Shown here one piece after another: positions 28,980 through 37,142 of a stretch of 63,100 nucleotides of DNA; the stretch's first letter is position 1, and each line of letters opens with the position of its first letter. The stretch is from Deltaproteobacteria bacterium. Its GTDB lineage: Bacteria; Myxococcota; UBA727; VGSZ01. The stretch is taken from positions 1 through 63,100 of the forward strand of contig JADZDP010000150.1 in NCBI GenBank assembly GCA_020850995.1, read 5' to 3'. Both the position numbers and the translations under genes were made by a program. Below the pieces are notes generated by a model. The model saw nothing but the letters and a program-made list of their open reading frames with translations. It searched no databases and had not been told where the DNA came from.

Positions 28980-29954
28980 ATGGGGATGCGAGGTCGAGCA
29001 CGCATGTTCGCAACGCTCATCGCGGCGGCGCTCTGCACGTTGCTGTTGGCGGCGCTCGGCCCCTGGGCGTACAGCCGCGCGCGCGCACCGTCGCGCGCGA
29101 TCTCGCTCGAGCGCCGCGGGCCCGCCACCGGGCCGCGCACGCCCGGTGTGCTGCGCATCGCCACCTACAACATCGCGCACCTGCGCGGGCAGCCCGAGGA
29201 CAACTGGGCGCCCACCGACGAGGAACGTGACCGCCGCGCCAGCGACATCGCGGCGCTCTTGCGCGAGCTCGACGCCGATGTGGTGGTGCTGAACGAGGTC
29301 GACTTCGACGCGAGCTGGAGCGGTCGCGTCGACGCCGCGGCCATGCTCGCCGAGCGCGCCGGTTACCCCCTGGTGCTGCGTCAACGCAGCCTCGACGTCT
29401 GCGTGGGCTGGCTGTGCTGGCGCTTCGGCAACGCGGTGTTGAGCCGCGTGGAGCTGGCCGACGCCGCGCTCATCGATCTGCCCGAGCTCTCGCCGTGGGA
29501 GACGGCGCTGGCCGGCAAGAAGCGCGGCGCCTTGGTCACGCTGGCCTTGCCGAGCGGCCCCGTGCGCCTGGCCGCCGTGCACTTGTGCCACCGCAGCGAA
29601 GAGGTGCGCACCGCCAGCGCCGCCATGCTCGCGCCGCTCGCCGACACCAGCGCGCCGCTCATCGTGGCGGGCGATCTCAACGCGGCCCCGCGCTCCTTTC
29701 CCAAAGCCGAGCACACGCGTGACGGCTGGTCGGCCTTCCGCATCTTCGACGAGCGCTTCCAGCGCAGGCCTGCGGGTGATGTCCCTGGCGCGAGCGATCT
29801 CACCTACCCCACGGCAGCGCCCGATCGCGTGCTCGACTGGATCTTGATCCCCAAGGAGATCTCGTTCACGTCGTACCGCGTGATGCCAAGCCCGCACTCG
29901 GACCATGTGCCAGTGGTCGCCGACCTCCTGGTGGTGCCCGGCGGCGGCACGTGA
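28980..29954 (+). CDS. Membrane-anchored endonuclease/exonuclease/phosphatase-family protein
   Basis: This 324-aa protein has an N-terminal membrane anchor (about residues 9-31), then the fold motifs of the endonuclease/exonuclease/phosphatase family. Visible are RIATYNIAHLRG (start of the fold), ADVVVLNEVDF with the metal-binding Glu, VAGDLNAAP and the terminal SDHVPVVADL catalytic His. These proteins act on DNA, phosphoinositides or sphingolipids; the substrate is not determined here. Two ATGs (28980 and 28986) are possible. It is transcribed away from the beta-helix gene, with ~100 bp between. Confidence 0.88.
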   Translation: MGMRGRARMFATLIAAALCTLLLAALGPWAYSRARAPSRAISLERRGPATGPRTPGVLRIATYNIAHLRGQPEDNWAPTDEERDRRASDIAALLRELDADVVVLNEVDFDASWSGRVDAAAMLAERAGYPLVLRQRSLDVCVGWLCWRFGNAVLSRVELADAALIDLPELSPWETALAGKKRGALVTLALPSGPVRLAAVHLCHRSEEVRTASAAMLAPLADTSAPLIVAGDLNAAPRSFPKAEHTRDGWSAFRIFDERFQRRPAGDVPGASDLTYPTAAPDRVLDWILIPKEISFTSYRVMPSPHSDHVPVVADLLVVPGGGT

Positions 29955-30025
29955 GGGACGAGCGCGCTCGCCGAGGACCGAGCTCAGGCGCTTGCAGCGC
30001 AAGAGGCTCCTGGCACACTGCGCTC

Positions 30026-30514
30026 ATGCGCAGCGTCCCATTCTGGCTTCTCGCCCTTCCCTCCATTGCAGCCCTGAGCGCCTGCGCCTTCTTCGAGGGG
30101 TGGGAGTGCGGCTACGGCGGGCCCGGGTGCAGCGCCGCACCGGGCCTGCAGACCTGCGGCGACACCGTCGCGCGAGGCGCACAGGCCACCGTGCGCGTCA
30201 CCTACTTCGACGACACCGGCCCGCATGGCGCGGTGGTGACCGAGGTCGCGAGCAGCGACGACGCCGTGCTCGGCGTGCAGCTCGGCGAACAGGCCGGGCA
30301 GGTGGTGTTGACCGGCGCCAGCGTCGGCACGGCGGAGCTGCAGGTGCTGGTCGAAGGTTGGGACGACACGCGCTTCAGCGCACCCTTCGCGGTCGCCGAG
30401 CCGAGTGAGGGAGAGGGCGAGGGCGAGGGCGAGGGCGAGGGTGAGGGCGAATTCGCCGTGCCGTGCCAAGGGACCCTGCCGTCCCAAACGATGCCGACCT
30501 TCACAGCGGACTGA
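30026..30514 (+). CDS. Small lipoprotein with Glu-Gly repeat tail
   Basis: This 162-aa protein has a lipoprotein signal (hydrophobic run then ALSAC). A beta-rich domain of about 100 residues (VRVTYFDDTG..VLTGASVGTAELQVLV) resembles bacterial Ig-like folds. It ends in a run of alternating Glu-Gly followed by a short Cys-containing tail. The Glu-Gly run comes from a GAGGGC hexanucleotide repeat, so length may vary between strains. Function unknown. Confidence 0.75.
   Translation: MRSVPFWLLALPSIAALSACAFFEGWECGYGGPGCSAAPGLQTCGDTVARGAQATVRVTYFDDTGPHGAVVTEVASSDDAVLGVQLGEQAGQVVLTGASVGTAELQVLVEGWDDTRFSAPFAVAEPSEGEGEGEGEGEGEGEFAVPCQGTLPSQTMPTFTAD
30407..30450 (+). repeat. GAGGGC hexanucleotide microsatellite in a coding region
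   Basis: About seven copies of a GAGGGC/GAGGGA/GAGGGT hexamer run in frame inside the lipoprotein gene and encode alternating Glu and Gly. Six-base units keep the frame when copy number changes. Confidence 0.85.
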
Positions 30515-30736
30515 CCGCTACACGCGCGGCGGAGCGGCGTCCTTCAACCCAGGCGCACTTCCCATCTTCCTCCCTCCGACCCTCCTCCCTCGGAGCGTCG
30601 GGCTAGGCCCGCGCGACGAGGGGCACAGCGCACGATCCGCGGGGCTCGGCGCAAACGCAGCTCTGTGCACTTCGCATGCACCCGCGGACGCGAGCCGGTG
30701 GCGAGCGCTCACAAGCTCACACCGCCGTGCCAGGGG

Positions 30737-30768
30737 GGCCCCGGCGCGCAACGCGCGCCGGGGGGGCC
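30737..30768. repeat. GC hairpin 1 (11-bp perfect stem, AAC loop)
   Basis: CCCCGGCGCGC and GCGCGCCGGGG pair perfectly around AAC, with the flanking GG and CC extending the stem past a G bulge. There is no T-tract. Confidence 0.75.
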
Positions 30769-30784
30769 GGAGGCCCGGCTGCTC

Positions 30785-30808
30785 GTGAGGCGGCGAGAGC
30801 CGCCTCAC
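30785..30808. repeat. GC hairpin 2 (10-bp stem, GAGA loop)
   Basis: GTGAGGCGGC and GCCGCCTCAC pair perfectly around GAGA, a GNRA-type tetraloop, 16 bases after hairpin 1. Confidence 0.8.
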
Positions 30809-30814
30809 ACGGAA

Positions 30815-30857
30815 TACTTCAAGCTCTGACCGGCAACGCCGGTCAGAACTTGAAGTA
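30815..30857. repeat. Hairpin 3, 20-bp stem overlapping the MBOAT 3' end
   Basis: The left arm TACTTCAAGCTCTGACCGGC and right arm GCCGGTCAGAACTTGAAGTA pair at 19 of 20 positions around AAC. The right arm contains the last codons and stop of the MBOAT gene, so the left arm is an inverted copy of that gene end. It may have arisen by inverted duplication and could serve as a two-way terminator. Confidence 0.85.
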
Positions 30858-32270
30858 GATGAAGGGCTGCACCTCGAAGGCCGCCACTTCCTTGATGAAG
30901 AGCGCGAGCCCCACCAGCACGAGCGCGCGCGCCACCACCGGCAGGCGCGCGAACAGCGCCGCGCCACGGTCGTAGAGGCGATGGGGCACGAGGTGCCCCA
31001 CCACGGCGGCCGCCAGCACCAGGCCGAGCGCGCCCGACAGGTTCGGCGACGACGACAGGGTCCAGCCGCTCTTCCACTGTTCGAGGAACATCACCTTGGC
31101 ATGCAGCATGTCCTTGGCGCGAAACACGATGCGGCACTCGACCACGATGATGAAGGTGGCGAGCGTGGAGAGGGCGGTCGCGACCCAGGTGGGGTTCTTG
31201 GTCTTGCCGAAGGTCCACCACCACAGGCGCGTGATGGTGAGGCCAATGCCGTGCGCCAGGCCCCACGCCACGAAGCGCCAATCGGCGCCGTGCCACACGC
31301 CGCCCAGGATCATGGTGATCATCAGGTTGACGATGGTGCGCGCCTTGCTGCCGCGGTTGCCGCCGAGCGGGATGTACAGGTAGTCGCGCAGCCACGAGCC
31401 CAAGGACGAGTGCCAGCGACGCCAGAACTCGAAGAGGTTCTTCGACAGGTAGGGCTTGTCGAAGTTCTCCTTCAGCACGTAGCCGAAGAGCGCGGCGGTG
31501 CCGATGGCGATGTCCGAGTAGGCCGAGAAGTCGTAGTAGATCTGCAGCGTGTAGGCGACCACCGCCGTGGTCACCTCGAGGCCCGAGTAGTTGCCCGGGT
31601 CGGCGAACACGCGATCGACGATGTTGGCCGCCAAGAAGTCGGCGATCACCAGCTTCTTGAACATGCCGGTGGCGATGCGCACCAAGGCGCGCGCGCCGCG
31701 CGCGTCGTCGAGCGTGGGGCGCTCGTCCACCTGCGGCAGGAAGTCGCTGGCGCGCACGATGGGGCCGGCCACCACGTGCGGGAAGAAGGTCATGTACACG
31801 GCGACGTCGAGCCAGCTCTCGCGCGTGGCCAGCTCACGCCGGTACACGTCGATGGTGTAGCTCATGCCCTGGAAGACGATAAACGACAGGCCCACGGGCA
31901 AGATGAGCCCCAGCGGGCGATAGACCAGGTGCACGTCGACGAGCGCGAAGGCGTCCACCACGCTCTGGGTCAGCCAGTCGGCGTACTTGAACAGGAACAG
32001 CAGGCCGAGGTTGTTGAGGATCGAGAGCGACAGGATCGCCTTGCGCGCCAGCCGGTGCTCGGTGCGCCGCAGCCAGCGCCCCACGCCCCAATCGACGATG
32101 GTGAGCCAGACGAGCAGCACCACCGGCGCCGGGTTCCACGCCATGTAGAAGATCAGGCTGGCGACGACCAGCAGCACCTTGCGCAGGACGGGGCGATCGA
32201 CCACCGCCCAATAGAACGCGAACACCAGCGGCAGGAAGAGCAGGAACTGCAGCGAGTGGAACAGCATCAT
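30843..32270 (-). CDS. MBOAT-family O-acyltransferase, AlgI-like
   Basis: This 475-aa integral membrane enzyme has ten or more hydrophobic segments. It contains the AlgI/DltB block with the putative catalytic His in GGVWHGADWRFVAWGLAHG, and FEFWRRWHSSLGSWLRDYLYIPLGG upstream. AlgI-type enzymes move acyl (usually acetyl) groups across the membrane for transfer onto extracellular polymers. Two ATG codons are in tandem at the start, and the first overlaps the stop of the SGNH gene. That pairing (MBOAT plus periplasmic SGNH protein) is typical of polymer O-acetylation systems. Confidence 0.93.
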   Translation of the reverse strand: MMLFHSLQFLLFLPLVFAFYWAVVDRPVLRKVLLVVASLIFYMAWNPAPVVLLVWLTIVDWGVGRWLRRTEHRLARKAILSLSILNNLGLLFLFKYADWLTQSVVDAFALVDVHLVYRPLGLILPVGLSFIVFQGMSYTIDVYRRELATRESWLDVAVYMTFFPHVVAGPIVRASDFLPQVDERPTLDDARGARALVRIATGMFKKLVIADFLAANIVDRVFADPGNYSGLEVTTAVVAYTLQIYYDFSAYSDIAIGTAALFGYVLKENFDKPYLSKNLFEFWRRWHSSLGSWLRDYLYIPLGGNRGSKARTIVNLMITMILGGVWHGADWRFVAWGLAHGIGLTITRLWWWTFGKTKNPTWVATALSTLATFIIVVECRIVFRAKDMLHAKVMFLEQWKSGWTLSSSPNLSGALGLVLAAAVVGHLVPHRLYDRGAALFARLPVVARALVLVGLALFIKEVAAFEVQPFIYFKF

Positions 32271-35200
32271 CCACCTCGCCGATCGACGTCGGTGGACGTG
32301 CGGTTGCCATCGTCACCTTGCGCGCGCGCCAGCTCCTCTTGCGCGGCGGCCGCGGCCAGCGCCGCGTCGTGGGCGTAGGCGGCCAGCAGATCGTCGACGA
32401 TCAGATCGCCGAGCTTGGCGTAGCCCTCGGCGGTGAAGTGCACGTGGTCGACGTTGGCGAGGCCGCGCGCCAACCAAGCACCCACCGAGCCGGCGCCGCC
32501 CATGGCCGTGCGCAGCGAGAAGAAGGCGCAGCCGCGGTCGGCCGCCACCTGCCGTTGCACGCGCTCCACCAGCTCGTGCGCGGGCGCCGCGCGCCACTCG
32601 CCGTGCTTCTGGTCTTGTCGATCGGAGGCGCCGATGATCAGACAGTCGGCGCGCGGCGAGGCCTGCAAGAGCGTGTCGAGGGTGCGCGTGAAGTGGTGGC
32701 GGTAGGTGACCTCGTCGAGCGAGGCGATGCCTGCCTCGTTGGTCCCCCACGCCGTCACCAAGAGGTCCCAGTCGCGCGAGCGCGCCTCCTCGGCCACAAT
32801 GTCTTGGCGCCAACGTTGCGGCGTCATGCCGGTGGTGCCGGGCAGGCCCACGGCGTCGAGCACGACGCCGGACCGCGCGCGCTCCTCGCTGACCGACAAC
32901 AGATGCACGGGGCCGAAGCGCTCGTCGAGAGCGGCGTCGTGCTCGGGGTCCTTGCCCTTGCCATGAGCCTTCTTGGGCGCTGGCGCGTGCACCACGATCT
33001 CGAGGCTGGCGGTGGCCTCGTCGATGGGCAGGCGCAAGAGCTGCACGTCGCTGTCGAGGTTGCGCACCTCGGGTGAGATGGTGGCCACGGTGGTGCCGTC
33101 CACGGCCACGTCGGCGCTGCCCATGTCGGGCGTGGCGAGCCACGCGATCTGCAACGTGCCCGCCGAGCGCGCCTCGGGGCAGCTCGCGGGTCGCTTGTGC
33201 GCGTGGCGCGCGCCGCCCTTCGCCGCCGAGGGCGCGAGCTTGCCGCAGAAGTCGACGGCGAAACGCGCGCCGGGCTCGAGGCGCGCCTTGGTGCCGCTCA
33301 TGCCCACGGTGCCACCGAGCATGACCTCGCGACCGTCGGCGATCTCGAAGCCGCCCTCGAGCGTGCGCACCACGCCGGTCGAGGCCAGGCGCTTCGACTC
33401 GCGGCCCACCGAGATGAAGCCGCGCCCGGCGTTGCCGAAGCGCTCGGTCAGGCGCTCGCGCATGCGATCGGTCCACATCTGTCCCGCCGTGTGCGAGGCG
33501 CCGAGCTGCCCAATGGCGACGCGGGTGACCTCGCCGCGCTCGAGCGCGCGCAGCTGCTCGAAGAAGCGCGCCAGCGGGCGGCGCGGCGCCGGCGCGTCGC
33601 GCCGATCGCTCTTCACCACCACCACCGCTTGTTCCTCAGACGGAAAGGTCAGACCGGCGAAGCGCGGCGTCGGCACCTTGGCGTCTCGACGACGCGCGAT
33701 GGCGATGCCGCCCTCGGGCACGGCGGTGTCGATCCAGCTCTGCACCAGGGCATCAGCGAAGAGCTGGCCGAGCACGTCGCCACCACGCCAGGTGGGGTGC
33801 ACCAGGTCCTCCGACAAGAAGCCCTTGTCCTTGAAGCGCGTCAGCGAGCCCTTGCCGCCCATGGCGGCGAACAAGTCGAAGAAGGCGCAGCCCTCGCGCT
33901 TGGCCACGGCGCGCTGCACCTCGATGACGGTGTCGATCTCGGGCCGCGTGGTCAGCTCCTCACCCGCCGCGCTCGCCTTGACCGCGTCGATGGGCGACAC
34001 GATGAGGCACGCCGACTCGGGCGCCGCGCTCTTCGCGCGCGCGAGCAGCTCGGTCAGGTAGGCGTCGAAGCGCGCGGGGTCGATGGTCTTGTAGTCGAGC
34101 GAGCGCACCTCGTTGCCGCCGAGCATGGCCACGAACAGCGAGGGCTCGCGCTGGCGCAACTGGCGCACGAACACCTCCTCCGACGTCGCCTCCACGTACA
34201 GCTGCGCGCTCGCCGCCGGGACACCGATGGTGTCGACAACGACGCCGGCGCCCTCACCCTCGAGCGCTACGCCATAGACCTGTGCGCCCGGCCCCTCGGC
34301 CACCAGCACCAGCTCGCGCGTGGCCGCCGGTAGCACCACGTCGACGCTCACGTCTTGCTCTGGCGCCACCGCGGGCATGGCCTCGATGCGCGCCACCACC
34401 GACTTGCCCGCTTTGGTGCGCGCCTCCAGGCGCATGGCCGGCTGCCCGCCGTGCTCGAGGTAGAACAGGCGCGCGCGCGCCGCGCCGTCGGTGCGCCAGG
34501 TGGTGTGGTCCCCCTTCACCGTCGACACGTGCAGGCTGCCCGTGAAGCCGAAGGGGCCGAGGCGCTTGCCGCTCTTCGGGTCGGGCGGGTCCTGCGCGAA
34601 GTTCTGGATCTCCCAGCCCGCCGTGGCCTCGCCGGTGCGCACCTTGCGTCCCGCCACTTTGCTCAGGCGGTCGGGCAAGAGAAAGCCGCGGCCGGCGTCG
34701 CCGAAGCGCTCCACCAGGCGCGCGCGCACCACGTCGGTGACGTGGTCCGACGCGATGAGCGAGTTGCCGAGCACCACGGCGGCGGCGCGCGCGCTCGTGT
34801 CACCGGCCGCGATGGCGTCGAGCGTGCCAAAGAAGGGATCGAGCGCGGTGCGGGCACAGCGCACGCCGCCCATGGGCGCGGGTTCCTCGAGCACGCACGG
34901 GTTGACGACGGCGGCGCCGGGGGCGTTCACGCTCTTGGCTTGTGCGCGGAACGCATCGGCCTTGGGCGAGGTGATGCGCGCCGCCACGGCGGCGCGATCG
35001 ACCACCACGCGCGGGCGCTCGGGCACCGCCGCAGGGAGGGCCACGTCCTTGAGCGCCTCCACGTCGGCGCGGGCGTCGCGCGTGGTGAGGAGCTCACGCT
35101 CCTCGGCGTCGAGGCGCGCGCTCTGATCGATGCCCTCGCCTTCAGGCGCGTCGCGACCGTCGCCGCCTTGGGCCGCCAGCCGCTCCTCCACGTGCTGCAA

Positions 35201-35398
35201 GGTCATCTTCGGCTTGGCGAGCACCCGCCGCGCGACGCGCTCGGCGGCGTCGGGGGTCGAGAGATCGAGGGGCTTGAGCCACGAGGGCAGGGGTGCCGCG
35301 GCCAACGCGCCGCACACGACGAGGAACAAGGCCAAGGTGACCACCGTGGAGCGCGGTGCGTGCTGCTGTGGGGGCGCGGGAGTGTCTTCCACCGGCAC
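32267..35398 (-). CDS. Twin-domain SGNH/GDSL hydrolase, partner of the MBOAT protein
   Basis: This 1043-aa exported protein has one N-terminal membrane segment (about residues 19-36), then two SGNH-type modules. Module 1 has GNSLIASDH (~residue 210), ERFGDAGRGFLLPDR and DLVHPT. Module 2 has GASHTAG (~630), ERFGNAGRGFISVGR, AWGTNEAG and VDHVHFT. Both keep the Ser and the D-x-x-H pair, so both may be active. The alignment of ERFGxAGRGF in each shows internal duplication. It likely transfers or removes acyl groups on a surface polymer together with the MBOAT enzyme. The start is GTG 35398 (GTG 35392 also possible). Confidence 0.85.
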   Translation of the reverse strand: MPVEDTPAPPQQHAPRSTVVTLALFLVVCGALAAAPLPSWLKPLDLSTPDAAERVARRVLAKPKMTLQHVEERLAAQGGDGRDAPEGEGIDQSARLDAEERELLTTRDARADVEALKDVALPAAVPERPRVVVDRAAVAARITSPKADAFRAQAKSVNAPGAAVVNPCVLEEPAPMGGVRCARTALDPFFGTLDAIAAGDTSARAAAVVLGNSLIASDHVTDVVRARLVERFGDAGRGFLLPDRLSKVAGRKVRTGEATAGWEIQNFAQDPPDPKSGKRLGPFGFTGSLHVSTVKGDHTTWRTDGAARARLFYLEHGGQPAMRLEARTKAGKSVVARIEAMPAVAPEQDVSVDVVLPAATRELVLVAEGPGAQVYGVALEGEGAGVVVDTIGVPAASAQLYVEATSEEVFVRQLRQREPSLFVAMLGGNEVRSLDYKTIDPARFDAYLTELLARAKSAAPESACLIVSPIDAVKASAAGEELTTRPEIDTVIEVQRAVAKREGCAFFDLFAAMGGKGSLTRFKDKGFLSEDLVHPTWRGGDVLGQLFADALVQSWIDTAVPEGGIAIARRRDAKVPTPRFAGLTFPSEEQAVVVVKSDRRDAPAPRRPLARFFEQLRALERGEVTRVAIGQLGASHTAGQMWTDRMRERLTERFGNAGRGFISVGRESKRLASTGVVRTLEGGFEIADGREVMLGGTVGMSGTKARLEPGARFAVDFCGKLAPSAAKGGARHAHKRPASCPEARSAGTLQIAWLATPDMGSADVAVDGTTVATISPEVRNLDSDVQLLRLPIDEATASLEIVVHAPAPKKAHGKGKDPEHDAALDERFGPVHLLSVSEERARSGVVLDAVGLPGTTGMTPQRWRQDIVAEEARSRDWDLLVTAWGTNEAGIASLDEVTYRHHFTRTLDTLLQASPRADCLIIGASDRQDQKHGEWRAAPAHELVERVQRQVAADRGCAFFSLRTAMGGAGSVGAWLARGLANVDHVHFTAEGYAKLGDLIVDDLLAAYAHDAALAAAAAQEELARAQGDDGNRTSTDVDRRGG

Positions 35399-35558
35399 CT
35401 ATTGGAGCCTGCCGGCATCAGCTGGCACAAGTTTTCGACCGCCGGCACACGCGCACCTACCTGTCGGATGCTTGTGTTCTCGCTACACGATCGTGAAGGA
35501 TCCGCCGCCGGTCGCTGCCAGACGCGAGCGGTCGCGCGCAACGCGAGGAGCAACGCCC

Positions 35559-35891
35559 ATGGCGACGAGCGACACGCTAGACGAGCCCGCCTTTCGCACC
35601 CTGGCCAACGCCGCCATCGAGCGCGTCCGCGGCGCCATCGACGCGGAAGATCCCGACGCAGTGGAGGCCGTGCTCGAGGCCGGGGTGCTCAAGCTGCAAT
35701 TCCCTTCCGGCGCGCCCTTCGTGCTGAACCTGCAGCCGCCCATCCGCGAGCTGTGGCTGGCCGCCGACCGCTCCGCCTGGCACTTCCGCTACGACGGCGC
35801 GCGCTGGCTCGACAAGAAGAGCGGCGTCGAGCTCTACGCCACGCTGCGTGGGTTGGTGGGCGCCAAGATCGGGCGCGAGCCGGCGCTATGA
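35559..35891 (+). CDS. cyaY: Frataxin-like iron-sulfur assembly protein CyaY
   Basis: This 110-aa protein has an acidic N-terminal helix, then the beta-sheet signature FVLNLQPPIRELWLAADRSAWHFRYDG, close to the bacterial frataxin (CyaY) pattern of Asn-x-Gln-Pro-Pro and Trp-Leu-Ala. CyaY binds iron and regulates iron-sulfur cluster assembly. Length is normal. GAGGAG lies 8 bases upstream of the ATG. It overlaps the next gene as ATGA. No isc/suf genes are nearby. Confidence 0.9.
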   Translation: MATSDTLDEPAFRTLANAAIERVRGAIDAEDPDAVEAVLEAGVLKLQFPSGAPFVLNLQPPIRELWLAADRSAWHFRYDGARWLDKKSGVELYATLRGLVGAKIGREPAL

Positions 35892-36769
35892 CGGAGGCCC
35901 TGGTCCTCACCCACGGCGGCGCCGCCAACGACGCCGCCGTGGCCGACGGCTGCCAGGCGGCGTGCGCCGCCGCGCTCGACGCGCTCGGGCGCGGCGGCAG
36001 CGCCCTCGACGCCGCCGTGGCCGCGGTGGTGGTGCTGGAAGACGACGAGCGCATGAACGCGGGCACCGGCAGCACCCTGCGCCTAGATGGCAGCATCCAG
36101 ACCGACGCTGCCGTGATGGACGCGCGCGGCTTTGGCGCCGTGGCCGGGCTCGAGGGCATCAAGAACCCCGTGCGCGTGGCGCGCGCCGTCTACGAAACGC
36201 CGCACCGCTTGATCGTGGGGCGCGGCGCGCGCGAGTTGGCGCTGCGCGTGGGTCTGCCCGAGGCCGAGCTCGCCACCGCGCGCGCGAGAGAGAAGCACGC
36301 CGCGCGCATGCAGACGCTCGGCAGTGGGATGTTCGCCGCCCTGTGGGCCGACGTGCCGCAGGTGTTTTGGCAGAAGGCCGCGCAGGCCGGCGGCGCCTGC
36401 GACACCGTGGGCGCCGTCGTGCGCGCCGCCGACGGCAGCTTCGCTGCTGCTGGGTCCACGGGCGGCATCTGGTGCGCCTTGCCCGGCCGCGTAGGCGACG
36501 TCCCCATCCCCGGCGCCGGCATCCACGTGGGCGAGGCGGGCGCGGTGGTGGCCACGGGCGTGGGCGAGCTCATCTGGGCCGAGCTCCTGTGCGCGCGCGT
36601 GCACGAGGCCATGGCCGGGGGCGTGCCAGCCCAGCGCGCGGTCGACGACGCCATCGCCGCCGTGCGGGCGCGTCACCCCGAAGTCGACGTGGGTCTGCTG
36701 GCGGTCGACCGTAGGGGCGGTGGCGCCGCGGTCACGGCGCAGATGCCGTGGGCGCGCGCGCAGCGCTGA
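35888..36769 (+). CDS. Isoaspartyl peptidase / plant-type L-asparaginase
   Basis: This 293-aa Ntn hydrolase is expected to self-cleave before Thr173 (GGACDTVGAVV), giving alpha and beta chains. The N-terminal HGGAAND, MNAGTGS and GSIQTDAAVMD motifs and the GSTGG motif after the cleavage site match the IaaA/taspase group. It hydrolyses beta-aspartyl peptides and L-asparagine. The ATG overlaps the cyaY stop, so it is translationally coupled; the reason for pairing with frataxin is not clear. Confidence 0.93.
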   Translation: MTEALVLTHGGAANDAAVADGCQAACAAALDALGRGGSALDAAVAAVVVLEDDERMNAGTGSTLRLDGSIQTDAAVMDARGFGAVAGLEGIKNPVRVARAVYETPHRLIVGRGARELALRVGLPEAELATARAREKHAARMQTLGSGMFAALWADVPQVFWQKAAQAGGACDTVGAVVRAADGSFAAAGSTGGIWCALPGRVGDVPIPGAGIHVGEAGAVVATGVGELIWAELLCARVHEAMAGGVPAQRAVDDAIAAVRARHPEVDVGLLAVDRRGGGAAVTAQMPWARAQR

Positions 36770-36824
36770 GGCCTTGCGCTGCCCTCGCCGATGGCCAAGC
36801 GTCCCCTCGTCCCAGGAGGCGCTC

Positions 36825-37142
36825 ATGCGTACCGCTCGTCTCGTCGTGGTCGCGCTCGGGCTCGTGGTCTTCACCGCCTGCGCGGGGCCGAACACCGCCG
36901 CCGAGGCGAGCGGCGCCGGCTTTTGGCGCGGCGTGGCGCACGGTGCCATCGCCCCTGTCACCTTCGTGATCTCGTTGTTCCGCGACGAGGTGTCGCTCTA
37001 CGAGATCAAGAACAACGGCGGTTTCTACGACGCGGGCTTCATGCTCGGCATCAGCTGCTGGGGCGGCGGCGCGGCTGCTTCACGTCGACGGCGCCGCCGC
37101 GAGGACTCGTCGACCACGGTGAAGCCACCCTCACCGGCCTGA
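36825..37142 (+). CDS. Small lipoprotein, 105 aa
   Basis: It starts MRTARLVVVALGLVVFTACAG, a good lipoprotein signal with lipobox FTAC. The mature part has GFWRGVAHGAIAPVTFVISLFRD, NNGGFYDAGFMLGIS and a run of Arg before a basic tail; the block from GFW through DAGF resembles a conserved family of small membrane-associated proteins. AGGAGG precedes the ATG by about seven bases. Its 3' end overlaps the convergent pirin gene by 12 bp. Confidence 0.75.
   Translation: MRTARLVVVALGLVVFTACAGPNTAAEASGAGFWRGVAHGAIAPVTFVISLFRDEVSLYEIKNNGGFYDAGFMLGISCWGGGAAASRRRRRREDSSTTVKPPSPA

Larger units (their letters stand above)
30515..30842. other. 328-bp convergent gap with three hairpins
   Basis: This space lies between the 3' ends of two convergent genes. 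The first part holds nothing recognisable. The last ~110 bp hold a run of three hairpins, listed separately, that together could act as a two-way transcript barrier or as REP-like repeats. Confidence 0.6.

Noticed and set aside
36732..36961. Minus-strand frames opposite the small lipoprotein gene
   Set aside because: The plus strand has a clear lipoprotein signal and a ribosome site.
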